This document shows, in pieces, positions 1-5,902 of a stretch of DNA of 8,220 nt (position 1 is its first letter; every line of letters starts with the position of its first letter). The notes under the pieces are model-generated. The model had not been told where the DNA came from. It made no database searches and saw only the letters and a list, made by a program, of their open reading frames with translations. The stretch spans positions 1 to 8,220 of the forward strand of contig JAKAHX010000052.1 in the NCBI GenBank assembly GCA_021814735.1, in the 5' to 3' direction. Made by a program: the position numbers and the translations under genes. Origin of the DNA: Chloroflexota bacterium. Its GTDB lineage: Bacteria > Chloroflexota > Limnocylindria > Limnocylindrales > CSP1-4.

Positions 1-677
1 CAGGAGGCCCCGTCCCCGTTCTGCCCGCCACGGCGCCCGAATCGGTCGGCAGCGCCACGGCACCGGTCGTCGTCGAGATCTGGGCCGACTTCCAGTGCCC
101 GTTCTGCGGCCTCTTCACCCACGGCCTGGAGCCCACCCTGCTCCGCGAGTTCGTGGTGCCCGGCACGGCCCGGCTGGTCTTCCGCGACTTCGCCTTCCTG
201 GGCCCGGAGTCGCTCACGGCCTCGGTCGCGGCGCGCTGCGCCGGGCAGCAGGGCGCCTTCTGGAGCTTCCACGACCTGCTCTTCGCCAGCCAGAACGGGG
301 AGAACCAGGGCACGTTCAGCGACGCCCTGATGACCCAGATGGCGCGCTATCTGCAGCTCGACGTGCCCGCGTTCGAGACCTGTGTCAAGGACCCCTCGGT
401 GGCCGCCGCCGTGGAGCAGAGCCGTGCCGAGGGCGAGGCGCTGGGCATCCAGGGCACGCCGTCGCTGCGCATCGTCGGCCCGAAGCAGACGGTGCTGCTC
501 GGCAGCATGCCCACCATCCCGGTGCTCGCGGCGACGATCGACCGGATGGCGCACGGGCTGCCCGCCCCGACGCCGGCGCCGACCGCCCGCCCTGGCGCGT
601 CGGGAACGGCCGCCCCGGCCGCGTCTGGCTCCACCGCGCCCGCGCTCCCGTCGGTCACCCCGGCCGCGTCGCGATAG
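1..677 (+). CDS. DsbA-family thioredoxin-fold protein (5' partial)
   Basis: This is a thiol-disulfide oxidoreductase of the DsbA / Thioredoxin_4 type, expected to act outside the cytoplasmic membrane on protein disulfides. The frame is open from the first bases of the window, so the N-terminus (probably a signal or membrane anchor) lies upstream. A beta strand (VVVEIWADFQ) leads into a CPFC active site encoded at 96-107. The helical insertion follows, with the family-like FRDFAFLGPES, and the cis-proline loop GIQGTPSLRIVG has its proline codon at 459-461. All elements of the fold are therefore present. The last ~40 residues are an Ala/Pro/Thr/Ser-rich low-complexity tail with no recognisable domain. 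An internal ATG at 153 lies after the CPFC motif and would remove the active site, so it is not the true start. The gene converges on the lactate dehydrogenase gene, 18 bases away. The fold assignment is firm; the physiological substrate is unknown. Confidence 0.88.
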   Translation, partial: GGPVPVLPATAPESVGSATAPVVVEIWADFQCPFCGLFTHGLEPTLLREFVVPGTARLVFRDFAFLGPESLTASVAARCAGQQGAFWSFHDLLFASQNGENQGTFSDALMTQMARYLQLDVPAFETCVKDPSVAAAVEQSRAEGEALGIQGTPSLRIVGPKQTVLLGSMPTIPVLAATIDRMAHGLPAPTPAPTARPGASGTAAPAASGSTAPALPSVTPAASR

Positions 678-695
678 GCGTCCGGCCCGCGCCGA

Positions 696-1652
696 TCAGG
701 TGCGCTCGACGTCGCGGATGGTCTCCTGCAGGATGGCCGCCGACCCGCGCAGGCCCTCCTGTTCGGCCGCATCGAGTTCCAGGCGCAGCGGCTGGACGAC
801 GCCGGAGCGGTCCACCACCGTCGGCAGGCTGAAGGAGACGTCCCGCAGCCCGTAGTAGCCGTCGATCCGGCTGGAGACCGACAGCACGGTCCGCTGGTCT
901 CGGACGATCGCCTCCACCAGCCGCAGCAGGCCGGCGCCGATCGCGTAGTAGGTGGCGCCCTTCCGCTCGATGATCTCGTACGCCGCGTCCCGGGTCTGCC
1001 GGAAGATCCGGTCCATGGCCGCCGGGTCGTACGGCCGGCCCTGGGAGGCGCAGAACGCCGGGAGCCGCATCCCCGCGATGTTGGCCAGCGACCAGACCGG
1101 CACCTCGCTGTCGCCGTGCTCGCCGATGATGTAGGCGTGGACGCTGCGCGGATCCACGGTGAAGTACTCGCTCAGCAGGTACCGGAACCGGGCCGTGTCC
1201 AGGATGGTGCCCGAGCCGATCACGCGCTCCGGTGCCAGGCCCGAGAGACGCCACGTCTCGTAGGTCAGCACGTCCACCGGGTTGGTGGCCACCAGGATGA
1301 TCCCGTCCGGGTTCGCCCGCGCGACGGCCGGGACGATCTGCCGGAAGATCGTCGTGTTGCGGCGCGACAGCTCCAGGCGTGACTCGCCGGGACGCTGGTT
1401 GGCGCCCGCCGTGATCACCGTCACGGCGGCCCCCGCGCAGTCCTCGTAGTCGCCCGCCCAGACGCGCGCGGGCGGCGCGAAGGGCATCCCGTGGACGAGG
1501 TCCATCGCCTCGCCCTCGGCGCGCTGCCGGTTGACGTCCACCAGGACGATCTCGGTGGCCAGGCCGCTCAGGAGGAGCGTGTACGCGAACGTCGCGCCGA
1601 CGTTGCCCACCCCCACGATCGCGACCCGGCTGGGCTGCAGGTGCTGGCTCAT
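696..1652 (-). CDS. ldh: L-lactate dehydrogenase
   Basis: Cytoplasmic NAD-dependent L-lactate dehydrogenase, interconverting pyruvate and L-lactate. The 318-residue length is normal for the LDH/MDH family. The Rossmann motif GVGNVG is at residues 14-19 and the acidic residue that binds the NAD ribose is in LVDV near 37-40. The active-site loop AGANQRPGESR carries Gln86, the position that selects lactate over malate (Arg in malate dehydrogenases), and the mobile-loop Arg92. Asn124, the Asp152/Arg155 pair in LDTAR, and the catalytic His179 in IGEHGDS are all present. The C-terminal domain ends normally. The ATG at 1652 leaves only eight residues before the first beta strand, as is usual. No strong Shine-Dalgarno precedes it; a TAGAGT at 1667-1662 (minus strand) could be a -10 box giving a very short leader. 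The gene stands alone on the minus strand, convergent with the DsbA-like gene and divergent from the deaminase gene. Confidence 0.95.
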   Translation of the reverse strand: MSQHLQPSRVAIVGVGNVGATFAYTLLLSGLATEIVLVDVNRQRAEGEAMDLVHGMPFAPPARVWAGDYEDCAGAAVTVITAGANQRPGESRLELSRRNTTIFRQIVPAVARANPDGIILVATNPVDVLTYETWRLSGLAPERVIGSGTILDTARFRYLLSEYFTVDPRSVHAYIIGEHGDSEVPVWSLANIAGMRLPAFCASQGRPYDPAAMDRIFRQTRDAAYEIIERKGATYYAIGAGLLRLVEAIVRDQRTVLSVSSRIDGYYGLRDVSFSLPTVVDRSGVVQPLRLELDAAEQEGLRGSAAILQETIRDVERT

Positions 1653-1820
1653 CGCGAACGCACTCTAGCAGGCCGGCACGTCCCCGGGCAGGGGTGCGGG
1701 TCCGTCCGGGCTCACCGCGCCCACGGCCGACGACGACCTGGGTGGGCTGACGACCCGGACGGGCGACAGCCGGATCGTCCACACTGGCGGGCGAGGATCG
1801 GCGATGGCAGGAGGTGCGCG
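1653..1820. promoter_or_regulatory. Divergent intergenic region, ldh / deaminase
   Basis: This 168-base gap between two divergent genes must hold the promoters for both. The only -10-like box I see for ldh is TAGAGT (1667-1662, minus strand), with no good -35 partner. No convincing sigma70 pair is visible for the plus-strand gene. An inverted repeat GCCCAC (1719-1724) / GTGGGC (1742-1747), with a 17-base spacer, sits near the middle and could be an operator or chance. The plus-strand gene has a clear ribosome binding site at the right edge. Confidence 0.4.
1809..1814 (+). promoter_or_regulatory. Ribosome binding site that fixes the deaminase start
   Basis: AGGAGG, six bases before the ATG at 1821. 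It decides the start codon in a frame that otherwise stays open back into the antisense of ldh. Confidence 0.75.
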
Positions 1821-2429
1821 ATGACGGCGACCAGCGGACCGGGGCCAGCGGCGCCCGACGTGGTCCGGCCGGGGGACGCGGCATGGGCCAAGCACGAGTT
1901 CTACATGCGGCTGGCCGGCGTGGTCGAGAGCGGCGCCAAGTGCCTGGGCAGCCGGGTGGGCGCAGTCGCCGTGCGCGACGACCGGGTGCTGGGAATGGGG
2001 TACAACGGCACGCCCAGCGGCTACCCCAACTGCACGGAGGAGGAACGCGGCTGCCGCCGCTGCGCGCTGCGCCATGACGCGCCCGCAGCGGGCCTGACCG
2101 GCCGCCTCTACGACATCTGCCTCTGCGTCCACGCCGAGCAGAACGTGGTGGTCACCGCCGCGCGCTTCGGGGTAGCCCTCGCCGACGCCTGGGTCTACAC
2201 CACCCTGCAGCCCTGTTTCGGGTGCCTGAAGGAACTGATGCAGCTGCGCGTCCGCGGGATCATCTTCCTGCGGCCCTGGCAGGCGCGCCATCCCGACTAC
2301 GGCTGGGTCGAGGACGAGTACGAGCGCCTGGTGGTGCACTTCCGCTCCCGCGGCGGGACCTTCGCCCGGCTGGAAACGGGCACCCCCGTCGAGCCGGTGG
2401 GCGTCTCCATCGGCGGCCCGCTGTCGTAG
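1821..2429 (+). CDS. dCMP/cytidine deaminase-family zinc protein
   Basis: Zinc-dependent deaminase of the dCMP deaminase / ComEB group (cytidine deaminase-like superfamily), which would convert dCMP to dUMP in the cytoplasm and feed thymidylate synthesis. The signature is complete: CVHAEQN with zinc ligand His104 and proton-shuttle Glu106, and LQPCFGC with zinc ligands Cys132 and Cys135. The conserved GMGYNGTPSGYPNC stretch (58-71) is typical of dCMP deaminases. Extra cysteines at 71, 78, 81, 100 and 102 lie between it and the HAE motif and may form a second metal site, as seen in some members. The 202 residues are slightly longer than the usual ~150-190, with extra residues at both ends. The ATG at 1821 was chosen because AGGAGG (1809-1814) lies six bases upstream; the frame is open much further upstream, but that overlaps ldh in antisense. 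Tag follows after seven bases, so the two are probably cotranscribed. A different deaminase substrate cannot be excluded. Confidence 0.88.
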   Translation: MTATSGPGPAAPDVVRPGDAAWAKHEFYMRLAGVVESGAKCLGSRVGAVAVRDDRVLGMGYNGTPSGYPNCTEEERGCRRCALRHDAPAAGLTGRLYDICLCVHAEQNVVVTAARFGVALADAWVYTTLQPCFGCLKELMQLRVRGIIFLRPWQARHPDYGWVEDEYERLVVHFRSRGGTFARLETGTPVEPVGVSIGGPLS

Positions 2430-2436
2430 GCGCCCG

Positions 2437-3084
2437 ATGATCGATCCGTCCCACGGGGCCAGCCCGACCCGCGCCCCGGACCCGCCGGCCCCCGTGCGGT
2501 CCGTTCGCAGCCCCCGCTCCCGCTGCTGGTGGCCGGACGGAGACGAGCCGACGGACGGCCTGATGGCCGCCTACCACGACGAGGAGTGGGGCGTCCCGGC
2601 CCACGGCGACGCAACGCTCTTCGAGCGCCTCGCCCTCGAGTCGTTCCAGGCCGGGCTCTCCTGGTCCACGATCCTCCACAAGCGAGCGGCCTTCCGCCGG
2701 GCGTTCGCCGGGTTCGACCCGGCGACGGTGGCAGCGTTCACCCCCGCGGACGTCAGGCGCCTGCTCGCCGACGCCGCGATCGTCCGCAACCGCGCGAAGA
2801 TCGAGGCCACCGTGGCCAACGCGCGCGGCGTCGTGGCCATCGCCCGCGAAGCCGGCTCGTTCGACGCGTGGCTCTGGGGCCATCTGGACGGCCCGCCACG
2901 CCGCCTGCGGCCGACCGCGACGCGGGCCGACATCCCCTCCACCGATCCCCTCGCGCTGCGCCTCTCGCGGGAGCTCCGGGAGCGCGGCTTCCGGTTCGTC
3001 GGGCCCACGATCGTCTACGCCTTCCTGCAGAGCGTCGGGATGGTCGACGACCACCTGCCCGGCTGCTGGCGCTACCGAGGCTGA
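2437..3084 (+). CDS. tag: DNA-3-methyladenine glycosylase I (Tag)
   Basis: Base-excision repair glycosylase that removes 3-methyladenine from alkylated DNA. From residue 30 onward it matches the Tag family throughout: CWWPDGD, MAAYHDEEWGVP, LESFQAGLSWSTIL, IVRNRAKI, RGFRFVGPTIVYAFLQSVGMVDDH and GCW. The structural zinc ligands of E. coli Tag correspond to Cys30, His47, His206 and Cys210, all present. Glu68 (LESFQAGLSW) corresponds to the active-site Glu38 of E. coli Tag, and the base-pocket aromatics Tyr46 and Trp76 are kept. The Pro-rich first ~28 residues are not part of the family, which normally begins just before the first Cys; an in-frame GTG at 2494 would give a 196-residue protein of more usual length. 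Neither start has a good ribosome binding site. The seven-base distance from the deaminase stop suggests translational coupling and supports the ATG at 2437. A hairpin after the gene may end the transcript. Confidence 0.93.
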   Translation: MIDPSHGASPTRAPDPPAPVRSVRSPRSRCWWPDGDEPTDGLMAAYHDEEWGVPAHGDATLFERLALESFQAGLSWSTILHKRAAFRRAFAGFDPATVAAFTPADVRRLLADAAIVRNRAKIEATVANARGVVAIAREAGSFDAWLWGHLDGPPRRLRPTATRADIPSTDPLALRLSRELRERGFRFVGPTIVYAFLQSVGMVDDHLPGCWRYRG

Positions 3085-3156
3085 GGACCGCATCCCGTCC
3101 GGCCTCGCTCCACGCGGATCCCGCCGATCCCGCCCTGTCAGACGACCCCGACCGTT

Positions 3157-3180
3157 GAGCCTCCTTCCCCGAAGAGGCTT
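3157..3180 (+). terminator. Hairpin after tag, candidate terminator
   Basis: AGCCT (3158-3162) and CTTC (3164-3167) pair with GAAG (3171-3174) and AGGCT (3175-3179) around a CCC loop, with a single bulged C at 3163 and a G-T pair outside. That gives nine Watson-Crick pairs. Only a poor T stretch follows (TTGATT), so as an intrinsic terminator it is imperfect. Its position, 73 bases after the tag stop and immediately before the ROK promoter, suits the end of the deaminase-tag transcript. Confidence 0.45.
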
Positions 3181-3207
3181 GATTCCGCGCCGCCCGCCTG
3201 CTATGGT
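3179..3207 (+). promoter_or_regulatory. Candidate sigma70-type promoter for the ROK/ABC operon
   Basis: TTGATT (3179-3184) and TATGGT (3202-3207) are separated by 17 bases, the optimal spacing; each matches the consensus at four of six positions. Transcription would begin near 3214, about 30 bases before the ROK start codon. In such GC-rich DNA a correctly spaced pair directly upstream of an operon is suggestive. The -35 box overlaps the foot of the preceding hairpin. Confidence 0.5.
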
Positions 3208-3219
3208 GCCCCCAGGGTT

Positions 3220-3232
3220 GTTCGTTTCTAAC
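3220..3232 (+). promoter_or_regulatory. Candidate ROK operator (imperfect palindrome)
   Basis: GTTCGTTTCTAAC is an imperfect palindrome: GTT-x-G, three central bases, then C-x-AAC. It is AT-rich against its surroundings and lies between the predicted transcription start and the ROK start codon. ROK regulators commonly bind GTT/AAC-type palindromes near their own promoter, so this is a reasonable autoregulatory site. I found no second copy before the lipoprotein gene. Confidence 0.35.
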
Positions 3233-3243
3233 AGGCAGGAACT

Positions 3244-4506
3244 ATGCCAGGTCTGCGGCACGCGGCCATGCTCGAGGTGAACGAGTTCCTCGTCCTCGAC
3301 TTCGTGCGCGCCCACGGCCACACCACCCGCCCGGAGATCGCGCACGCGCTGGGGCTCTCTGCGTCCTCCGTGAGCCGCATGGTGGGTCGGCTCCTGCGTG
3401 CCGGCCTGATCGTGGAGTCCGCGGGATCCCGCGAGCTCCCCGGCCGGCCGCGGGCCCGCATCACGTTCAACGACCAGGCGGGGAGCGTGATCGGCGTGGA
3501 CCTCGGCGGGACGAAGTGCCACGCGGCGCTGGCGGACCTGAGCGGCACGGTCCTGCACGAACTGCGCCGACCCACCCACGGCGACGCGGCCCCCTACCGC
3601 ACCCTGCTGGCCGTGATCCGGGACCTCCGGGGGGAGGCGCGGCGCCGCCAGCTCCCCGTGCTGGCCGTCGCGGTCGGCGTCCCGGCGATCCTGGATGCCG
3701 AGACCGGCGTGGCCGTCTGCGGCCCCAACGTCCAGTGGCAGGACTTCGCGATCGTCCCCCGGCTGGCCGCCGACGTGGACGTGCCGGTCATCGTGGAGAA
3801 CGACGTCAACCTCGCCGCGCTGGCACACGCGTGGCGAGGCGATGCGCGCCAGGTGGATGACTTCGTGACCATCTCGATCGGGACCGGGATCGGGGCGGCG
3901 GTGGTGGCCAACGGGCGACTCGTGAAGGGCCACCGGAACGGCGCGGGAGAGATCGGATACCTGACGCTCTCGACCGACCGGCTGCATCGCCGGATGGAGA
4001 ATGGCGTCGGCGATTTCGAGGAGCGCGCCTCCGGCCCGGGCATCGCGCGACGGGCCGCGGAGCTGCTGGCCACCACGGGGGAGCCGTCCGCGCTCCGCGG
4101 GGCCGACGTGACGCCGGCGGCCGTCTTCCGCGCCGCGGCGGCCGGTGATCCGTTGGCCGGGGCGGTCATCGACGAGCTGCTGGATCAGGTGGCCCTGGTC
4201 CTCGTGGCGGTCGGCGCCATCCTGGACCCGGAGCTCGTCATCCTCGACGGAAGCGTCGGCAGGTCGCTCTCGCCGTACGTCGACCGGCTGGCGCAGCGCA
4301 TCGGGGGACGCCTGTGGACGGCCCCGCGCTTGGTGGTCTCCTCGCTGGGCGGTGACTCGACCACCATCGGGGCCATCGCGGCGGCCCTCCAGAGTGTCCG
4401 GCAGAAGGCCGCGCCCGCGTCGCTGTTCGGGGTGTTCGACGTCGGGGGGCACACGGAGGTGGCGGAGGGAACAGCACGACCGGCCGCGACCGCGGCCTTC
4501 GGCTAG
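3244..4506 (+). CDS. ROK-family transcriptional regulator lacking the zinc motif
   Basis: Sugar-responsive DNA-binding regulator of the ROK (NagC/Mlc/XylR) family. Residues ~10-60 form a winged helix-turn-helix, with RPEIAHALGLS followed by recognition helix SASSVSRMVGRLLRAG. The ROK sugar-kinase fold runs from about 80: phosphate motif DLGGTK (86-91), the ENDVN motif with Asp187 at the sugar-kinase catalytic position, and the second phosphate loop SIGTGIG (211-217). The usual ROK zinc site is absent: GEIGH has become GEIGY (Tyr239), and the CxCGxxGC segment is replaced by a cysteine-free stretch at 241-260. The 420 residues are typical. The ATG at 3244 keeps the whole HTH; AGGA (3237-3240) is only three bases away, a tight spacing, and the next ATG (3268) has no ribosome binding site. 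The gene heads the ABC operon, so it most likely represses it until an imported sugar or its phosphate binds. The family is certain; the ligand is not. Confidence 0.92.
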   Translation: MPGLRHAAMLEVNEFLVLDFVRAHGHTTRPEIAHALGLSASSVSRMVGRLLRAGLIVESAGSRELPGRPRARITFNDQAGSVIGVDLGGTKCHAALADLSGTVLHELRRPTHGDAAPYRTLLAVIRDLRGEARRRQLPVLAVAVGVPAILDAETGVAVCGPNVQWQDFAIVPRLAADVDVPVIVENDVNLAALAHAWRGDARQVDDFVTISIGTGIGAAVVANGRLVKGHRNGAGEIGYLTLSTDRLHRRMENGVGDFEERASGPGIARRAAELLATTGEPSALRGADVTPAAVFRAAAAGDPLAGAVIDELLDQVALVLVAVGAILDPELVILDGSVGRSLSPYVDRLAQRIGGRLWTAPRLVVSSLGGDSTTIGAIAAALQSVRQKAAPASLFGVFDVGGHTEVAEGTARPAATAAFG

Positions 4507-4515
4507 ACGGCGCCA

Positions 4516-4534
4516 GTCCGGCGCCGAACCGGAC
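4516..4534 (+). other. Small hairpin between ROK gene and lipoprotein gene
   Basis: GTCCGG (4516-4521) and CCGGAC (4529-4534) form a six-pair stem with a seven-base loop, ten bases after the ROK stop. No T run follows, so a terminator is unlikely. It may lower readthrough or protect the mRNA of the highly expressed binding protein. In DNA this GC-rich, a stem of this size could be chance. Confidence 0.25.
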
Positions 4535-4570
4535 GGCGACGGGCACAGGGAGTGAGAGGCAGAGGGAAGA

Positions 4571-4575
4571 GGAGG
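4571..4575 (+). promoter_or_regulatory. Strong ribosome binding site of the lipoprotein gene
   Basis: GGAGG within a purine-rich run, six bases before the ATG at 4582. It selects this start over the in-frame GTG at 4552 and implies high translation, as expected for a binding protein made in excess over its permeases. Confidence 0.75.
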
Positions 4576-4581
4576 TTCGAC

Positions 4582-5862
4582 ATGCGACGTCCGCGAGGAC
4601 GCACGTTGCTGGCGCTCCTGGCCGTGGCGACGGTCCTGGGAGCGTGCTCCGGGGCGGCCACCCAGGCACCGGGAGGCGGCGGCCAGGTGACGCTGCACGC
4701 CCTGTTCATGAAGCAGGCCGCCTACAGCGACGCGGACGTGAAGGCGATGACGGATGCCTTCACGGCCGCCAACCCGGGCATCACCGTGGTGCCCGAGTAC
4801 GTGGGCTACGACGCCCTGCACGACAAGATCGTGACCGACCAGGTCGGCGGCTCGGGTCTCTACGACATCGTCCTGATGGACACGCCGTGGCCGGCGGAAT
4901 TCGTCAAGGCCAACATCGTGACCGACATCACCGACAAGATCCCCGCCGACTTCAAGAACGGGATCTTCCCGTCGGCATGGACCGCCGCGACCTACAACGG
5001 GCGCTACTACGGCGTGCCATGGATCAACGACACCAAGTTCTTCTTCTACAACACCAAGATGTTCTCCGAGGCCGGGATCACGTCGGCCCCGAAGACCTGG
5101 GATGACGTGGTCGCCGATGCCAAGGCGATCAAGCAGAAGGGGATCGTCCAGTACCCGATCGTCGCCAGCTGGAAGCAGGTCGAGGCGGTGATCTGCGACT
5201 GGACGCAGCTGGCGGCCGTCTTCGGCGGTGCGAATTTCCTCGATGCCCAGGGCAACGCCACCTTCAACACCGGCGGCGGGCTGGGCGCGCTCCAGTTCAT
5301 GAAGAGCCTGCTGGACCAGGGCCTGGTCAACCCGGCGTCGCTCGGTTTCATCGAGGACGACGTCAACAGCACGATGGCCGCGGGCCAGGCCGCCATGGCG
5401 CTCAACTGGACCTACGGCTACAGCGTGATGAACGATCCGAAGCAGTCCAAGGTCGCCGGCCAGATCGCGGTCGTCGCGAGCCCCGGCGAGGGAAACGTCG
5501 CGACCAGCGGCGTGAACGGCGGGATGAGCCTGGCGGTCACCAAGAGCTCGAAGCATCCTGACCAGGCGCTCCAGTACGCGCTGTGGATCGCCAGCGAGAA
5601 GAGCCAGGAGATGGACACCGCGAACGCGTTCCCCATGTGGAAGGCGTCGTTCCAGAACCCGGAGGTGACCAAGGCGAACCCGGCGTTCTTCGCGGCGGCG
5701 CAGGAACAGTTCGCCAACCTCGTGGCCCGGCCGGTGGTCCCCTACTACACCAAGCTCTCCAACGCGCTGCAGGTGGCGATCCAGCTGGCGCTGCAGGGCA
5801 AGGAGAGCCCCAAGCAGGCGCTGGACGACGTGGCGGCCAAGCTGCCGCAGCTCCAGCAGTAG
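4582..5862 (+). CDS. ABC sugar transporter, solute-binding lipoprotein
   Basis: Extracellular solute-binding protein of family 1 (MalE/UgpB-like), the substrate-capturing part of a carbohydrate ABC importer, anchored to the outside of the membrane by lipid. The signal is a classic lipoprotein one: Arg-rich start, hydrophobic residues 8-19, and lipobox LGAC with lipidated Cys22. A short Gly-rich linker follows (~23-35). The mature domain shows family features: FTAANPGITVVPEYVGYDALHDKI (60-83), YDIVLMDTPW (94-103), NGRYYGVPWINDTKFFFYNTKMFSEAGI (139-166), and the C-terminal-lobe stretch GGMSLAVTKSSKHPDQALQYALWIAS. The length of 426 residues is typical. The ATG at 4582 has GGAGG (4571-4575) six bases upstream and gives a normal signal peptide; the GTG at 4552 would add ten charged residues without a comparable site. 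The gene lies 75 bases after the ROK gene and 40 before the first permease. Aromatic residues in the mature protein suit sugar binding, but the ligand cannot be deduced. Confidence 0.93.
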   Translation: MRRPRGRTLLALLAVATVLGACSGAATQAPGGGGQVTLHALFMKQAAYSDADVKAMTDAFTAANPGITVVPEYVGYDALHDKIVTDQVGGSGLYDIVLMDTPWPAEFVKANIVTDITDKIPADFKNGIFPSAWTAATYNGRYYGVPWINDTKFFFYNTKMFSEAGITSAPKTWDDVVADAKAIKQKGIVQYPIVASWKQVEAVICDWTQLAAVFGGANFLDAQGNATFNTGGGLGALQFMKSLLDQGLVNPASLGFIEDDVNSTMAAGQAAMALNWTYGYSVMNDPKQSKVAGQIAVVASPGEGNVATSGVNGGMSLAVTKSSKHPDQALQYALWIASEKSQEMDTANAFPMWKASFQNPEVTKANPAFFAAAQEQFANLVARPVVPYYTKLSNALQVAIQLALQGKESPKQALDDVAAKLPQLQQ

Positions 5863-5889
5863 CAGGCACCGGGATCACCGGCGGCTGCT
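5861..5889 (+). other. Hairpin in the lipoprotein-permease gap
   Basis: AGCAG (5861-5865) pairs with CTGCT (5885-5889) and CCGG (5869-5872) with CCGG (5878-5881); a C-G pair at 5867/5883 lies between two mismatches, and the loop is GATCA. That makes ten pairs in all. It begins at the lipoprotein stop codon and ends 14 bases before the permease start. Similar intercistronic stem-loops (for example the REP elements between malE and malF of E. coli) stabilise the binding-protein mRNA and lower downstream expression. No T run follows. Confidence 0.4.
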
Positions 5890-5902
5890 CGGGAATCGGA
5901 CG

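Noticed and set aside
1719..1747. Inverted repeat GCCCAC/GTGGGC in the divergent gap as a firm operator
   Set aside because: Six-base GC-only arms with a 17-base spacer are readily found by chance in this composition; mentioned only as a possibility.
655..1884. Minus-strand 409-codon frame overlapping ldh
   Set aside because: The 318-residue frame in the same stretch contains the full set of LDH catalytic residues; the longer one is Arg/Pro/Gly-rich and has none.
4552..4581. GTG start ten codons before the lipoprotein ATG
   Set aside because: The ATG at 4582 has GGAGG at ideal spacing and gives a standard lipoprotein signal, whereas the GTG adds charged residues before it.
2260..5556. Minus-strand open frame of 1098 codons
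   Set aside because: It lies antisense to the deaminase, Tag, ROK and lipoprotein genes, all of which have clear family motifs. Its product is rich in Arg, Gly, His, Asp and Val with no domain, as expected for the shadow frame of GC-rich genes.
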